Assembly: GCA_003952965.2 (NCBI GenBank)
Contig: CM025855.1
Span: 10,862,451 to 10,926,450 of the forward strand
Direction: 5' to 3'
DNA from: Morella rubra
Taxonomy: Eukaryota > Streptophyta > Magnoliopsida > Fagales > Myricaceae
DNA: 64,000 nt
The translations under genes were made by a program, and so were the position numbers. The notes under the pieces were generated by a model. It made no database searches. It was not told the DNA's origin and saw only the letters and a list, made by a program, of their open reading frames with translations. Of the stretch, positions 10,690 through 23,589 are shown in pieces. The stretch's first letter is position 1. The number at the start of each line of letters is the position of its first letter.

Positions 10690-13320
10690 CTTTCTTTCTC
10701 CATATCATCTTTTGATTATTAACAGGGCTTAGCTTTTGGTTTATAAGCTGAATTTTTTGAGATAACATACTTACTTGAATTATCAACTTATCAAATTCAG
10801 ACTTTGATACATCATTTGAAAATAAAGAAGCATGTCTATTTCCATTTCTCAAAAGATCAAAACATTTGGGCTTGGTATGACAAATTTTACCACAATGAAA
10901 ACACTTAGAAATAAATCTGAAAAAATTTAGTCTTAGATAAAGCAGAACTTTTTGAGGTGACTACCTCGTTTACCTTCTTTTAAAGTGTGGGTGGACTTTG
11001 AATTTCTGAGTGGCTGGCACAAAGATCACCTTGTTTGAGGATATGGGGGCTAAAGTAGTATTTTTAAAACCCAATCCTCTTTTATTCCATCCGAGTGTCC
11101 TATACTTAACATCTTATCAAGTTTGCTGGTTCCACTTCAAAATTTCTTCAGCTGTTCATTAGCTTGGTCCAACTCCTTTGTTAGTTCAAAAAAAATCTTC
11201 TAGAGAAGTGTTCTTAACAATAAGCTCTTGAACCATAGTACTTTTCTCTACTAATTTTCCAGCTAACTCATCTCTCTCTTTTTCAACAGAAATATTCTTC
11301 TTAAGAGTCAAGGCATTCTCCTTCTTAACTTTAATGCTTTCCGCATATAATTCTTGATAAGACTCTTTTAGACATTCAAGTTAATCAACATCTTCATAAT
11401 TTCTTCTGCATCATCAAAATCAATAAACTCATCAGTTTTAATGGAAGATGTGAATGCAACAAAATTTACCTTATCATTATTCGAGCTTTCAACTAAGGAG
11501 TTTGACTCTAAATTAGAATCTGAAAGTGAAGTCTTCAGAGCGTTCTTCCCTTTCGATTTCAAGTAGGTAGGACATTCAGCTCTAAAGTGTCCAAAGCCTT
11601 TGCACCCGTGATATTGTAGCCCTTGTTCTTGCTTCTTTTTGAACTCACTCTTTTCAGGTTTATCCCTTTGGTCATCGTTCTTCCTGTGAGTCCAAGGATT
11701 AAGGCAACCCAAGAGCGGGGGTGAATTGGGTTTCCAAACTTTTTCGCTTTTAACCCCCAAAACCGTGTTTGCAAAGTAAAGGATAATTTAGCACAAGTAT
11801 ATTAAAGCAACAAGTAAATAAGTGCTAAATGTAAAGAGTAGGGATAGAGAAGCAAACACGTGATTTTTAGGTGGTTCGGCAAACCCGCCTACATCCACCC
11901 CTCAAGCTCCTTCACCGAGCCTTGAGGTTTTCCCACTATCTTCAAATAGTGTACACACTAGCTTCCGGTGCTAGAGAACCGTACAAGTGTTTTCTTGGGC
12001 TCAACACTTACAACCCAACCAAGCTTGAGATATACCCTCTCTAAGCTTCTTCTTTAGTGAACAACCTCACTAAAGGAATCACCTCTTTTGGATATGAAGT
12101 TTACAAGAACAAACTCTCTCAAAGAGTGGATATGAAAATGGAAAGCTCTATCTCTTTGATTCACACAATGACAAGGATAAGAAAGTGTAATTTGTGTGAA
12201 TGATATGAGAAATATGGAATAGGAAGGTTTAAGATATTTCTCAAGCTATGTAAATGATATGTGGTCGACCTCTATTGTTTAGAGACAATAGGAAGGTCTT
12301 TTTATAGGCCACATGAGAAAACTAGCCGTTTATAGCCGTTAGGGTCGATTTGACAATTTTACCGTTGTACCGGTCGCTTCATGTACCGGTCGACCGCTTC
12401 AACTAGCCATTGCTCAACGGTCATAAAATTTGAATGCTGTCAAATTTTGTCTCGTCATCTGCTTCATATAGCGGTCGACAGCTATAAATCGTTTTCATAG
12501 ACCACTACAATTAAAAAGTCCATTTTTGACATTTTTGAAATCTCCTTCAAAAACCAACTTCCCAAAAGTATAACCAAGGCTTGGGAGTTTATATAGGGAT
12601 GATTTGAAAACATTTAAAGCGCATTTTGGTTGTCAAACATGTGATAAGAAGATTATGCACGGTTTGAAAAATATGCAAGTGTGTGATTCAAATCCTTGTC
12701 AAAAGTGAAACTAAGAGTTACAAGGTTATACCCTATGGTCTTGAATCTTCACTTTTGAGCTCATTGCATCTTCTTGATCTTCAATCTTCTTGTCTTTGGC
12801 TCTTTGATAAAAATATCTTTGTCTTTGAAGATGTCCATTTTGTAAACTTAATCAATTTATTGAAATCATCAAAATATCGATTGTGAACAAAAGCCAACAC
12901 TTCCTACTTAGTTTACTAAGGGGTTTCGAGTTAGATTTCTGGCCTTTCCAATTTCTGCCCTTCTTAAACTTAAATACTTTCTTGAATTTTTTAACGAATA
13001 AATCCATGTCATCTTCATCAAATAGGTCGTCTTCAGAACCCGAATCCTCTTCTATTGTATTCAAAGCGACGGATTTTCCTTCTTTGTCGCTGGAAAAGTC
13101 ATTTTGTAGTTTTTGAAGAGAACCTACAAGTTAGTCAAGCTTGATAAAATCTAAGATCTTGCTCTCTTCAATAGTTGTCATCTTAGGTCTAAACCTCTCT
13201 AGTAATGACCTCAAGACTTTACGAACTACTTTAGATTCAGGCATCTTCTCACCTAAGCTAAAGCTAGAATTAACCAAGTTGGAGACTTTCAGATACCAGA
13301 TACCAATCAGCATTTACATG
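10690..13320 (-). mobile_element. Copia A: Sirevirus-like Ty1/copia gag remnant
   Basis: The minus strand encodes parts of a Ty1/copia gag. A basic, lysine-rich stretch (DLFVKKFKKVFKFKKGRNWK) lies near 12940-13010, and a CCHC zinc knuckle (CKGFGHFRAECP) near 11570-11610, followed by a long coiled-coil-like part down to about 10700. The same arrangement occurs in copia B (16000-17300), so the two are relatives. No protease, integrase or reverse transcriptase of this copy is present, and no LTR of its own was found. It is broken in several places and is interrupted by the solo LTR at 11685-12899. At about 13320 it joins directly to the RNase H region of copia B. Confidence 0.8.
11685..12899 (-). 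mobile_element. Solo LTR (Sirevirus-like copia), copy 1
   Basis: A 1215-base block beginning TGTGAGTCCAAGG and ending AAGCCAACA is flanked on both sides by CTTCC (11680-11684 and 12900-12904), a perfect 5-base target-site duplication. The TG...CA ends and the motif GGGGTGAATTGGG close to the left end are typical of Sirevirus LTRs, which suggests minus-strand orientation. It has no internal coding region, so it reads as a solo LTR left by recombination. Its insertion splits the gag of copia A. A second copy with its own target-site duplication is at 50543-51958. Confidence 0.85.
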
Positions 13321-16300
13321 TCCAACTAGACTCACATTTGAGTCTTCCGAATACTAGATACCATATGGAATCGTCCCATTTACATACCTAATAATTCTTT
13401 TTACAGCATTTAAATGAGATTCTTTTGGATTAGCTTGATGTCTAGCACACACACCAACACTGAATGATAAATCAGGTCGGCTACTGTTTGATACAACAAG
13501 CTACCTATCATGCTCCTATACATATTTTGATCAACAGATTTTCCAAAAATATCTATATCTAATTTTAAACTAGTACTCATAGGAGTTCTAGTAATTTTAG
13601 AATTTTCAACACCAAACTTTTTAATAAGGTCCTTAGCATATTTCAATTGAGAGATATACAAGCCTTTATCACATTGTTTATTTTGTAAACTAAGAAAATA
13701 ATTAAGCTCACCAACCATGCTCATTTCAAATTCACTTTTCATAACATCAACAAATTTTAAAGCATGTCATCAGTAGGTGAACCAAGGGCAACATCATCCA
13801 CATATATTCGAGCTATAGTAATGTTGTCATTTATTTTCTTATAAAGAGTGTGCGATCTGCACTCCTCTAGAGAAACCATTCTCTAGCAAATAAGATGATA
13901 ATCTCTCATACCAAGCTTGTGAGCTTGCTTTAATCCATAGAGGGCATTTTTCAATTTAAAAACATGATTAGGGAATTTAGGATCAACAAATCCTTTGGGC
14001 TGTTCCACAAACGTATCTTCATTTAAGATACCATTTTAAAAAGTACTTTTAAATCCATTTGGTATAATTTAAATCCCATATAACAAGAAAATACTAGAAG
14101 GATTCGGATAGATTCTAACCTTGCAACCGGAGCAAATGTCTCGTCAAAATCTACTCCTTCTACTTGTGTGTAGCCTTGAGCTACCAATCTAGCTTTGTTT
14201 CGAATGATCACTCCATTATCGTTGGTCTTGTTCTTAAACATCCACTTAGTACCAATTACATTAACATCAGAAGGTCTTGGAACCAAAGTCCAAACATCAT
14301 TTCGAATGAATTGGTTAAGTTCCTCATGCATTGCATTAATCCAAAAATCATCATTCAAAGCATCTTCTACTTTCTTGGGTTCAATTATAGAAACATATAA
14401 AGATAAAGATAAATGACTTAAGACTCTTTTCCTTAGTCTCATACCTTCATTTACATCAACTATAATATTGTCTTTGGGTTGATTAACTTTAATCCTAGAA
14501 TAAGGTTCTTTGCCAGGAGTCTCCACTGATTTTTCTATAATCGGGGATTTTTGAATTTCAGAGATTACATTTTCAGATTCTAATTCTTTTTCATTTTGAT
14601 TATGAACAAGAATAGAATCTATAGTCTCAACATTTACAGAATCACTTATGTCATCATCTACTACAACATTTATAGATTCAACAATAGTATGAGTACATAA
14701 ATTAAAAACTCTATATGCTCGACTAGTTGCTGAATATCCTAGAAAAATTCCTTCATCACTTCTAGAGTCAAACTTTGCTAAGTTTTCTCTATCTCTAAGT
14801 ATAAAACACTTGCTGCCAAATACTTTAAAGTATTTAACAGTAGGTTTCTTTCCCTTCCATATTTCATAGGGAGTCATTTTTGTGTTAGGTCTAAGATAAA
14901 CTCTATTAACAATATAACAAGAAGTACTTACAGCTTCTCGCAAAAATATTGTGCAAGATTTTTACCTTGCATCATCACTCTTGCCATCTCTTGGAGGACA
15001 CGATTTTTCCTTTCCACAACTTTTTTTGCTGTGGTGTAATGGGTGCTGAAAACTCCTGATGAATACCTTCCTCAACACAAAAATTGTCAAATGATGAATT
15101 TTCAAACTCCTTACCATGATCACTTCTAATCCTTATGATAGAGTTTGATTTCTCATTTGTATTCTCTTACATAAATTTATAACATATTCAAAAGTTTCAA
15201 ATTTATCTCTAAGCAAATGAATCCTTGTAAATCTAGAAAAATCATCAACTACAACTAAAATATACCTTTTTCCGGCCAAGGTTTTGGTTCTAGATGGTCT
15301 CATTAAGTCCATGTGTAACAACTCTAAACATCTCTTAGTCAAGACACCAAATGTCTTTTTGTGACTAGTTCTTATTTGTTTTCCTAAGTTGCATGGTCCA
15401 CATACTTTATTCTTGACAACATCAAATTTTGGTACACCATCTACCAAATTAGAAACCTTAGAGAGATATCTATAATTCAAATGGCCAATTCTTTGATGCC
15501 AAATGAGTCTCATCAAGTTTGGCACTATTACACTTTATATTGCTATCATCAATAGTAATACCATAGCAATTATCATCAGTTCTAACACCTTTAATAATAG
15601 GATTACCATCTGAATTTAAAACATAGCATAAATCCTTCTTGAACTTTACCTCAAAATCTGAATCGCAAATTTGGCTTATGCTAAGAAGGTTTGCCTTCAA
15701 ACCTTGAACAAATAGAACATCTTTAAATGGTGGACAGCTGGGTAGTTCTATTGTTCTTTTTCCAACAATAGACGCTTTACCACCATCTCCAAATGTAACC
15801 GTGCCAACTTGTCACCACTCATGTGCCTAGAGCACCCACTGTCAAGATACCAAACAAAGTTATTTTTGGCTTTGAAACAACATATGCAACAAGACACATA
15901 GTGGTGTTCTTTTTAACCCAAACCTTTTTCGAAGAAGTTAAATTCTTGGAACTTAAATCCATTTTCTTACATATGAATTCAACTTGTTTGGACAAATTAG
16001 AAACTTGATAAATTAGTTTATCAAAAGCTAAATTTGAAAATGGTTTCGAAAACTTAGTTTCACTAGATTTCAATTTAAAGCATTTGATTCACATGACTCT
16101 TTTTCCACAATAGAAACAAGTGGGGACGGATCTGGAACTGACATAAGAGCTTTGAACAGTGTTCTTACCACAAATGGCTGACTGTAGACTCACCTTAGGC
16201 TGACTGTTGACCTCTGGAATTTTTTCTTTAATAACAATAGGTACAAAAATAGTTTTATTAGTAATAAATGCATTAGAATTAGAATGTTTAAATCCTAATC

Positions 16301-17792
16301 CATGTTTATCACTGGCAGGAATTCCTAAACTTAACATTTTGTCAAGTTTCTTTGTACCACTAGAAAAATATTGAAGTTGTGACATAGATTTCTCTAGTTC
16401 CATTTTTAGGTTCTTTACCTTAAGTTCTAGAGATGCATTACAACTTTTTAGATTATCAATTAAACCAGATTGCTCACACATTTAGTCAACAAGTCTCCTT
16501 TTTCTATTTCAATGTTCTTAAGCTTCTTAGAAGATGCAAGATCTCTCCCTTTTTTACTTAAGACTTTCTTCAAACAAATTATTATAAGCAATTTGAAGAG
16601 GTTTATCAACATCAATATCTTCATCCAATAGATCATCATCATCTAAACTAATATTTCAAATGCTATTAATAGAAGATGTAAAAGAAATGTAATTAACCTT
16701 ACCTTCGGATTCATCATTACTAGAAGACAAAAGTGAATCCAAATCTGTTAAGGAGGTATTCATAGCTTTACCTTTTGATTTAAGAAAAGTCGGGCAGTCC
16801 GCTTTGAAATGTCTATAACCTTTGCAGCCATGGCATTGAAGCTCTTTGAGTACTTTTCTTCTTGAAATCTTTAAACTCACATTTTTCACCTTTTTCTTTT
16901 GATTTCCAGCCTGGTTTTCCAGCAAGTTTAGAAGAAGACGGAAGTGGTTTCTTCCACTTATTTCCCTTTTTAAATTTTAAAGTTTTTCTAAATCTTCTAA
17001 CAAATAAGGCAATATCATCATCATCCATAGAATCATCAGACACTTCAGATATATCATCAGCAAAATATTTTAAAGCAACTGACATAGATTTTTTCTATTT
17101 AAGTAATGAAACTTCATACGTGTTCAAGGAACCTACAAGTTCTTCAATCTTTATTTTTTCTAAGTCTTTACTCTCCTCTATAGCTGTAACTTTACCTCTA
17201 AATTTTTTTGTTAAAGACCTTAAAACTTTTCTTACAACTCTAGTTTAGAAAATTTTCTCTCCTAGGTTATAAGTAGAATTTACAATATCACTAAGCTTAC
17301 CATAAAACTCATCGAATGACTCATCTTTTTTCATGCAGATTTCTTCAAATCTTGTAGCAAGCATTTCAAGCTTTTAATTCTTCACGACCTTTGTTCTTTC
17401 ATGTGTGGTCTCAAAGATTTCCGAAGTATCTTTAGCAACTTCACACAGAAATACGTTTGAATTCATCAACTGAAATACTCATAAAGATAGCATGTAAAGC
17501 ACGGCTATTACATGTATATTTATTCATTTCATCTTTAAACCACAAACTAATATCCTTAGGACAAGCAAGTATAGTTTCGGTTTCACTAACACTAGCACTA
17601 GTCATAGGTCTAGATTATCCTTTTTCAATTGAGTGTCATACTCGTTCATCTAAGGACTTCAAGAAAGCCCTCATCCGAACCTTCCAAGAGGCATAGTTAC
17701 TCCCGTCAAAATAGGGAGGAATGGACAGAGATTGACTCTTGTACATGACAACAACAAAGGGTCAAGGAGTGTTGTTAGGCTCTGATACCAAT
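13320..17792 (-). mobile_element. Copia B: Sirevirus-like Ty1/copia internal region
   Basis: On the minus strand the order is that of Ty1/copia. A tRNA-iMet primer-binding site lies at 17778-17790 (TGGTATCAGAGCC on the minus strand). Next come gag with a zinc knuckle (CHGCKGYRHFKADCP near 16800-16850) and gag-pre-integrase (WHQRIGHLNYRYLSK, near 15470). These are followed by the integrase core (LVVVDDFSRFTRIHLL, near 15230-15290), reverse transcriptase (TKWMFKNKTNDNGVI to GVDFDETFAPVARLES, 14100-14270) and the beginning of RNase H (13330-13740). The element is broken in several places. Its 3' end, including the 3' LTR, is missing where it meets copia A. Confidence 0.9.
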
Positions 17793-18935
17793 TGAAAAGA
17801 AACTTTAGACCAATACTATACCTAGAGGGGGGTGAATAGGTATTTAAAAAATTGAACAATCCTTTTTCCTTTCACAGAAAAATATCACTACAATTTTCAG
17901 TCTATTGAAAACTCCAAACTTGTAAAATCTTAGTGGTACAACAATTTTACAGCAACACAGTTTATCAACCATTTTATAGCAACATCACTGAAAACAGAAA
18001 TATCTTCATCTCTAAAATTGATTAACTGAGATACTAGATGTTCAAATAACAATCAAGATGACTAAAGATATTTCACAAAATCACAAGAACAACACAAGCA
18101 ATATCAGCAAGTAACCAAGACAAAGAAGACACATAATTTTGATTACGAAGTGAAAATCTAATGAGATAATCTTTCTCAAACACTCCGGATGTAGGCCACA
18201 CCAATTGGTCCACTAAGAATGTCCAGACTTTACAAGATAGTGATCAAAGCAAAAACCCCTACAATTTTCAGATCCCCCACTCTTTGAAAAGTCACCTAAG
18301 AACCCTTCTTAGGCTGATGCCTAGCACACAATCAATGACCAGAAACTCCAATCTATTCTTCAGCGGATACTGACAATCGCGTCAGCCTTTCAATAGTCTC
18401 ATTTCAGCAGTAACCTTTCTTGAAATCTTGCAAGAAAACTTGAGTCTTGGTGATATGTTCTTCTTAGAAACACATAGGACTTATCGATTCTTCTTCAATT
18501 GATATCCTACAACATCGATCTTCCACCAGAGGGAAGAAACAATTCTCTCCAACAATCAGATCAAGGAATAGAACGTGTTTGGCTTAGAGAGAGAAACTAA
18601 GTACAAATGGTCTAGAGAGGATTTTTGAGAGGTAAGTTATTTCAATATACGTAAAAAATGGTTGAGGCTTAGGAATAGGTTTATATATTGTTTAGGTAGG
18701 GGTAGGAAGGTAAAAGGAATAAAACAGGAGGTTTGGGCGAAGTTTCAAGACTTAAAACAAATTCTGTTAAAAAGTCTGCCAGGCTAACCTCGATTTGACT
18801 ATAGGCTGACCATACCAACAGAAATACTCCAAAACACTTCAGACCTTCTAGATCCTCAAGACACCCTTCTAGTAGCTTTTTCCAAATTCTTCAAGCCTAC
18901 AGAACCTCCATAGATCAGCCAAGTTGCTTTATACA
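17793..18935 (-). repeat. 5' LTR of copia B
   Basis: The LTR lies next to the primer-binding site with a two-base gap. On the plus strand it begins TGAAAAGAAACTTTAGACC and soon shows TAGAGGGGGGTGAATAGG (17822-17839), a motif found near the LTR edge of Sireviruses. The outer end was placed near 18935 (TTTATACA) by composition and the TG...CA rule only, and no target-site duplication could be confirmed. No gene is visible in it. Confidence 0.6.
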
Positions 18936-18959
18936 TTCTAAAATGAAAATACATTTATT

Positions 18960-19345
18960 GAAATATTGTTTTGCCCATGGGAATTATGCTAATTTACATG
19001 AACATTCTCTCATCATTGATAGTGAGAATGGTATTCAGCACAATTAGCTTATGGCATCCTTAGACCTGAGCGGTTTATCCAGGACTGTTTGTTGTGTATT
19101 TGTACTTTGATCGAGTCATTTGGTGATGCTCTTTCTAGGTAAAATATTCCAAACAACGTTAGGTATTGTATATGATAAATTGGTTTACGTAAATGTTCAA
19201 CAAGGAATCCACCAGTCTCTTATTGAGACAGTATATTCATTATATCTGTAAAGGGTTGGACTCTGAAAAATCACTGGCCTTCATGAAATTGTTTTGGAAG
19301 CAATGTAGGAGTCCAATAGGTTACAGATTGGAATTAAAAATTATA
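18960..19345. repeat. Decayed LTR-type repeat, copy a
   Basis: The stretch matches 27740-28085 with many differences but in the same order. Shared landmarks are TGTTGTGTA(T/C)TTGT, CAACAAGGAATCCACCA, GTTGGACTC and GGAGTCCAATAG. It has no coding capacity. The longer copy at 27360 looks like part of a copia LTR, so this is probably a truncated LTR of the same old family. Confidence 0.6.
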
Positions 19346-19889
19346 TGAGTTAGGGATTTAATCAGTGATATTATTTTGATTCTATTGGCTCATGTGGAAT
19401 GTAGTGTGGTGAAAGGATAGATAAGTAAGTAATCGTTAGTAAAAGAAATTTTACAAATCAATCTCATCTTCTTGGGAGTCAATTGTGGTATGTTAATGAA
19501 CATGATCACAACTTATAGAAAGAGTAAGTAATCGTTAGTAAATGGAATTTTCAAATCAATCTCATTTTTCATGTGATCCTACAGCCGAGATCTGAAATCC
19601 CTAAAGATCTCACACCATATCACAACTAGGGTTCAGAAAAAAGACAAAAGATAGTTTTTCAAGATAGTTGGCCATTAGAACTTTGAGAAACCTTGTGAGA
19701 GCTGTGAGGTGTGAAGAGGAAGGAGACATAACATTTGGGCTGCTAAAAAATATTTCTTGAAGATTTTCTCGAAGATCAAAGAAGAAAATCTGTAACAATT
19801 ATTCCGCAAGCAAACTTTTAGGAGTCCTTACCCATATATAGCCAAATGAGATCAGAAAATTGCTCAAAATAATTAAGCGAGATGACCCA
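19346..19889. other. Intergenic stretch with a partial 101-base direct repeat
   Basis: No gene was recognised. A block with AGTAAGTAATCGTTAGTAAA occurs at about 19423 and again at about 19524, each followed by AATCAATCTCAT, giving a decayed direct repeat of period 101. The rest is AT-rich, and the small minus-strand frame at 19610-19798 has no recognisable motif. Confidence 0.5.
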
Positions 19890-20925
19890 CAGGCAAGAGC
19901 TTGGCAGTGCCCTATGTGCTTGCTAATTGATGAGTCAAATCTTCCTTATCATGTTGAGTCCTCCACCATTCCAAGAGATTAAACTGTTGTTGTAGGCTGA
20001 CAACCATGTTCCTAATTCTCCATTCATTACTTCTTGGAAAGTCCATTACTTCCCTTATTACTTGCTCTGAGTCGCATTCTAGAATCACCTTCCTAAAGTC
20101 TTGTCTCCCTACTTCTCTTACCCCTAGCCAAGCAATCTCCAATTCTCCCACCAAAGGACTAGCTGCTGACACCTTTTCTACTGTGGCTCTTGCCACCTCA
20201 CCCTTGTTGTTCCTCACTGCAGGTGCAGCATACCCTTCCCTCAGAACCACTTATGTATTGACTTTGATTCTATCCACAAGAGGAGGTTGCCAAATTTGGT
20301 TACCCTCGGTGAGCTTTTTACACCATGCTGCCATTTGCTCTGCGCTAATCTTCCTTATCCTGTCAACTAGTGGGAGGACTTTAGTGTGGTGACCTTCATG
20401 GACCTTCCTATTCTTGCTCAACCAAATCAACTCCACCATGTTAGTTATGAAGATCTAGAAGTGGTGCTTTTCTACCAACAGGATTCCCATTAACCTACAG
20501 GGATTGATAATTATTTGTTCCACTCCCTTTAAGTTTGTTACACTAGAACTAGGGAGTCCATGGGCCACGAGGATTCTCACCAAATAATTTTTGCAAAAGA
20601 GCACTCTAAGAATAGGTGCTTTGTAGTTTCTTGAACTCTTCTACTGCAGCTGTAGTAGTGCTCATCCTCCACCCGACTTCCTACTGTTTGTGCTTCATTA
20701 CCCTTCGTTACAAGAATATCCAAAGCAACCTTCCATAAGAGGATTTTTAACCTTTCATTGATCTTTAGCTCCCATAAGCTACTAAACATTCTAGAAATTG
20801 CCTTCCTTAACGTACCGACTCTTAAAACGATTCACCCACAAGCTATTACCCTCTTTCAACAGCCTATATGCCACCATAGCAACTAAATCAACATTCAACT
20901 TTGACATAGTTCTAATGCCTAGATG
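19890..20925 (-). mobile_element. LINE (plant L1 type) 3' fragment: zf-RVT and RNase H
   Basis: Reading the minus strand from high to low coordinates, the end of a reverse transcriptase region (MSKLNVDLVAMVAYRLLKEG, about 20910-20850) is followed by a zf-RVT domain (LKINERLKILLWKVALDIL, then a C-X-C region and TTKHLFLECSFA, 20789-20577). Next comes an RNase H-like RVT_3 domain (SAASPLVGELEIAW, KVILECDSEQVI, 20250-19912). This is the usual C-terminal order of plant L1 LINEs. The copy is 5'-truncated, has several frame changes and lacks a visible poly(A) tail. A dead host gene of the same RNase H type is less likely because of the zf-RVT. Confidence 0.75.
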
Positions 20926-21754
20926 AGTTTGGATTCAAACTAGACCGTACGAGTGTAGACACATACACACCTACGTTCTGAATTCAATCTCTCAAATCCA
21001 AAGCCCTACAGGCCGCCACCTCATTTAACTAGGCCTGACCCGTGCTACCTCGATTTGGCTCTTGGCTAACTCGACCAGGTGCAACCCAAGCCCCCCTTTT
21101 TGCTCTCCATAGCGTATTAGTTAGACAAAAAAAATTTATGAGCAATCACTACTCCAACTGCTACGACGCTTCTTTTTTAACCAATTTCATAGGCTTATTT
21201 CAAAACTAGTCCAACACGTTTTTCAAACCTATTTCAAAATGCCCTAAATCCCGCCCATTTTGAACCCATTTCAAAATCCCCAAATCCCATCCATTTTGAA
21301 ATACCTCAAATCCCACCCATTGCTCTATTTTTTGGTTTTGGTTAGAAGAAATCACTGAAGAAACTGCACTCAAGGATATCCTTTCTAGACCAGGGTACTT
21401 TCCAATTTTTCCTTTTTTCTTTTTTATTTACTGATTTTATGGGTTTTAGTTGAAGGGGAATTTGAGCTTTCTCTGATAGAATAGCCAAATGAGCAAAAAA
21501 TAAATTTTTAAATCTACTATATATCGTAGTATTCTTTTTCTCTTGACCCATATAAAATAATAATGCACGAGGAACACACCACATCACACTTTCTTAATTT
21601 TGGTACGCTATGTTGGTTGGTTGATTCTCAGGAAAAGATGATAGTGAATGTTGATTCCTTTGTATGAAAACCCGCATGTCAATTCACAATTTTATAGCTG
21701 GAGACTTCTAGCTATGATGTTTGGTTGCTTAGACATTGCAGGATAACCAATTAA
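20926..21754. other. Intergenic, no gene seen; short repeated phrases
   Basis: AT-rich with no recognisable coding. From about 21215 to 21320 the phrase CAAATCCCACCCATTTTGAAA recurs about three times in decayed form. Nothing else stands out. Confidence 0.5.
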
Positions 21755-21942
21755 GGGTGTGTTTGAAGTGTAAAATTTTACACTTAAAATTTTAACGTAA
21801 AAAATTATAATATAATCTCTCTCTATCACATCATTACTTTTTACTATAATAAATATTAAAAATCATCTCTCTCTTCACTTTTTCACCAATCCAATACTCT
21901 AAAATTTTAACCTTTCCAAAATTTTAACAATCAAACACACCC
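21755..21942. mobile_element. Tourist-like MITE (PIF/Harbinger type), 188 bases
   Basis: Terminal inverted repeats GGGTGTGTTTGA and TCAAACACACCC bound an AT-rich, non-coding centre, and TAA flanks both sides (21752-21754 and 21943-21945). A three-base TAA duplication with GGG...CCC ends is the signature of Tourist elements. Further inverted similarity (AAAATTTTA tracts) continues inward. Confidence 0.85.
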
Positions 21943-21945
21943 TAA

Positions 21946-23340
21946 ATCTAGAATCTTATCTTCAATGTTGTCTACGGTCTACACCTAAAAATCCTAATTT
22001 CGTGTATCCTTGCTTTGTCCAATATATTTAAATTTTTTTAGTTGAACTGATTTGAAGCTAATGCTTAGTAGGGGGAATAGAAATGGAATCTTAAGTTCCT
22101 GTGGCTGACCAATTTTACTCTTTATCAAAAACCCTGAGCAATCATATCTTGTATACTTTTTGATAAGTTCAATTTTTGTTAGTAAGGAAACTTTGATTGT
22201 TCCCCTCATTACCTTCCTTCTTGAAAATTCATCCTCATACTTATACGCACACTCATCATCTCAAAAGTTAGCATATTTATCACCTTCTGGAAGTTCCTCT
22301 GTCTTGAAGTTCTTCCTGTTTCTTTCCCATTTTTTGCTGGATGCTTGATCCTTATCACGAGTATTGGCTGAAACACATGTAAAAAATAGAGATACAAACA
22401 TCAAATTAAGAACGTTTAGCTAGATAAAAACATGAGAGTAAAAATGTGTGATATTTAGTTTTATTAAAAGGAAGAGGATTATTATATTATATTACCTGAC
22501 GACACTAACTTCCTCGAATATTATATTTGTTCATACTAACAATGGCTTGTTGTGATACCTCAAAAATTAAGCCAACTATAAGTGGAAGTTTGAATTTTTA
22601 CCCAATTTTTGCGGACTTCAACTGCAAAGAACTATAAGCCTCCAACAAAGCTAAATTTAACTTATTTGTGCCATTCATTTGGAAGATTAGCATTTTGAGG
22701 TGATTGTTGAGACAACAAAGAACATACTGAAATGTACGGATAAACTCTCCCTCATATGTCATTATTTTACTTCCAAAGTAGAGTCTGCATCCATTAGACT
22801 ACAACCAAGCACAATAGTGGCTCTTTAACTCATTTTTTGAAGCAAGTGAGCATATACATGGAACTTTTTGTGAAGCTCACTGACAATTTTTTGCGTTTCA
22901 TAATGACGCTTTCACAAGAAAGTAATTATCCCACTAACAGTTGCTTGGTTATCCTTGGTTATTCGATGTTTAAATCTTTTCCTAAAGCAATGCGGTTCCC
23001 AGTGGTAGACTGCTCTTCATTTTTAGATCGATTGGGGAATCTAAGATTCAAATCCTTGATTTTATGTATATGAAATAATGGTAAAGATGTTGCGGTTTGA
23101 ATGTCGGTCACTTTTTGTTAGTGTTTAGAGAGACATCCCCTTCAAGCAATAATGCTAGCTCTAGAATACCACTGAACTCATCGACATTGCCAAGTCGAAA
23201 TTGTTACTGTGGAGTTGATCTTTGAAGACATCATTCATTGAATTTCGGACATCATTTTTTATCTGCGTTAATTAGAAGGTAATTTTATGAGTAAATATAA
23301 AATGACATCCATCTATTCAGTGACCAAGTAACTTGTTTTT
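21946..23340. other. Intergenic, no gene recognised
   Basis: Short frames on both strands (for example 22160-22348 plus and 22837-23073 plus) show no motif. The minus strand near 22840-22900 reads ETQKIVSELHKKFHVYAHL, which looks like eroded coding, but nothing identifies a family. Confidence 0.4.
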
Positions 23341-23560
23341 ATGGTGTAGTTTGACAAATCTTGTGGGTACTCTTGGTATGACCCTGAGATGTGCCACCGT
23401 GCTAGGAGAGTGCTGAGGTGGCTACGAGTGCAGCATGACAGATTAATGAAAAGGCTGCAAGAGTTGTATCCTTGTGATGCCATCATGGTCTAGTAAGATA
23501 TATGGTCTCAGCTGATGAAATTAATTCCATTGATCTTCACGCGAGGATGTTGGAAGGGTT
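23341..23560 (+). pseudogene. Possible GRF-type zinc-finger protein remnant
   Basis: The plus strand reads CGYSWYDPEMCHRARRVLRW and LRVQHDRLMKRLQEL before stops. The phrase W-D-P-E-M-C followed by R-A and a basic helix resembles the end of plant GRF-type zinc fingers and the coiled coil after them. No upstream cysteines were found. It may be an exon remnant of a host gene or a transposon-carried piece. This is a weak call. Confidence 0.3.
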
Positions 23561-23589
23561 AGCATATGTTTGAAAGAGAATAATAAAGG

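Larger units (their letters stand above)
4291..10690 (+). mobile_element. CACTA-1: CACTA (En/Spm-type) transposon, 3' end missing
   Basis: The left terminus CACTACTAGAAAATTG begins at 4291, preceded by TCT. It is followed by short inverted motifs of the type TAGTGACGAAAT/ATTTCGTCACTA, then by dense CGATCGATCG arrays. Inside are a Transposase_32-like gene (5996-7272), more arrays, and the N-terminal part of a TnpD transposase (9907-10558). No right terminus was found: near 10690 the sequence passes into minus-strand copia DNA. The stretch 10559-10690 could not be assigned. CACTA-1 matches CACTA-2 (40211-44509) from 4291 to about 8450 and then continues with sequence CACTA-2 lacks, so CACTA-2 looks like an internally deleted relative. 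Confidence 0.85.

Noticed and set aside
21946-23340. Eroded coding in several frames
   Set aside because: Only isolated helical phrases could be read and none matched a family well enough to report beyond the weak GRF-type remnant after it.
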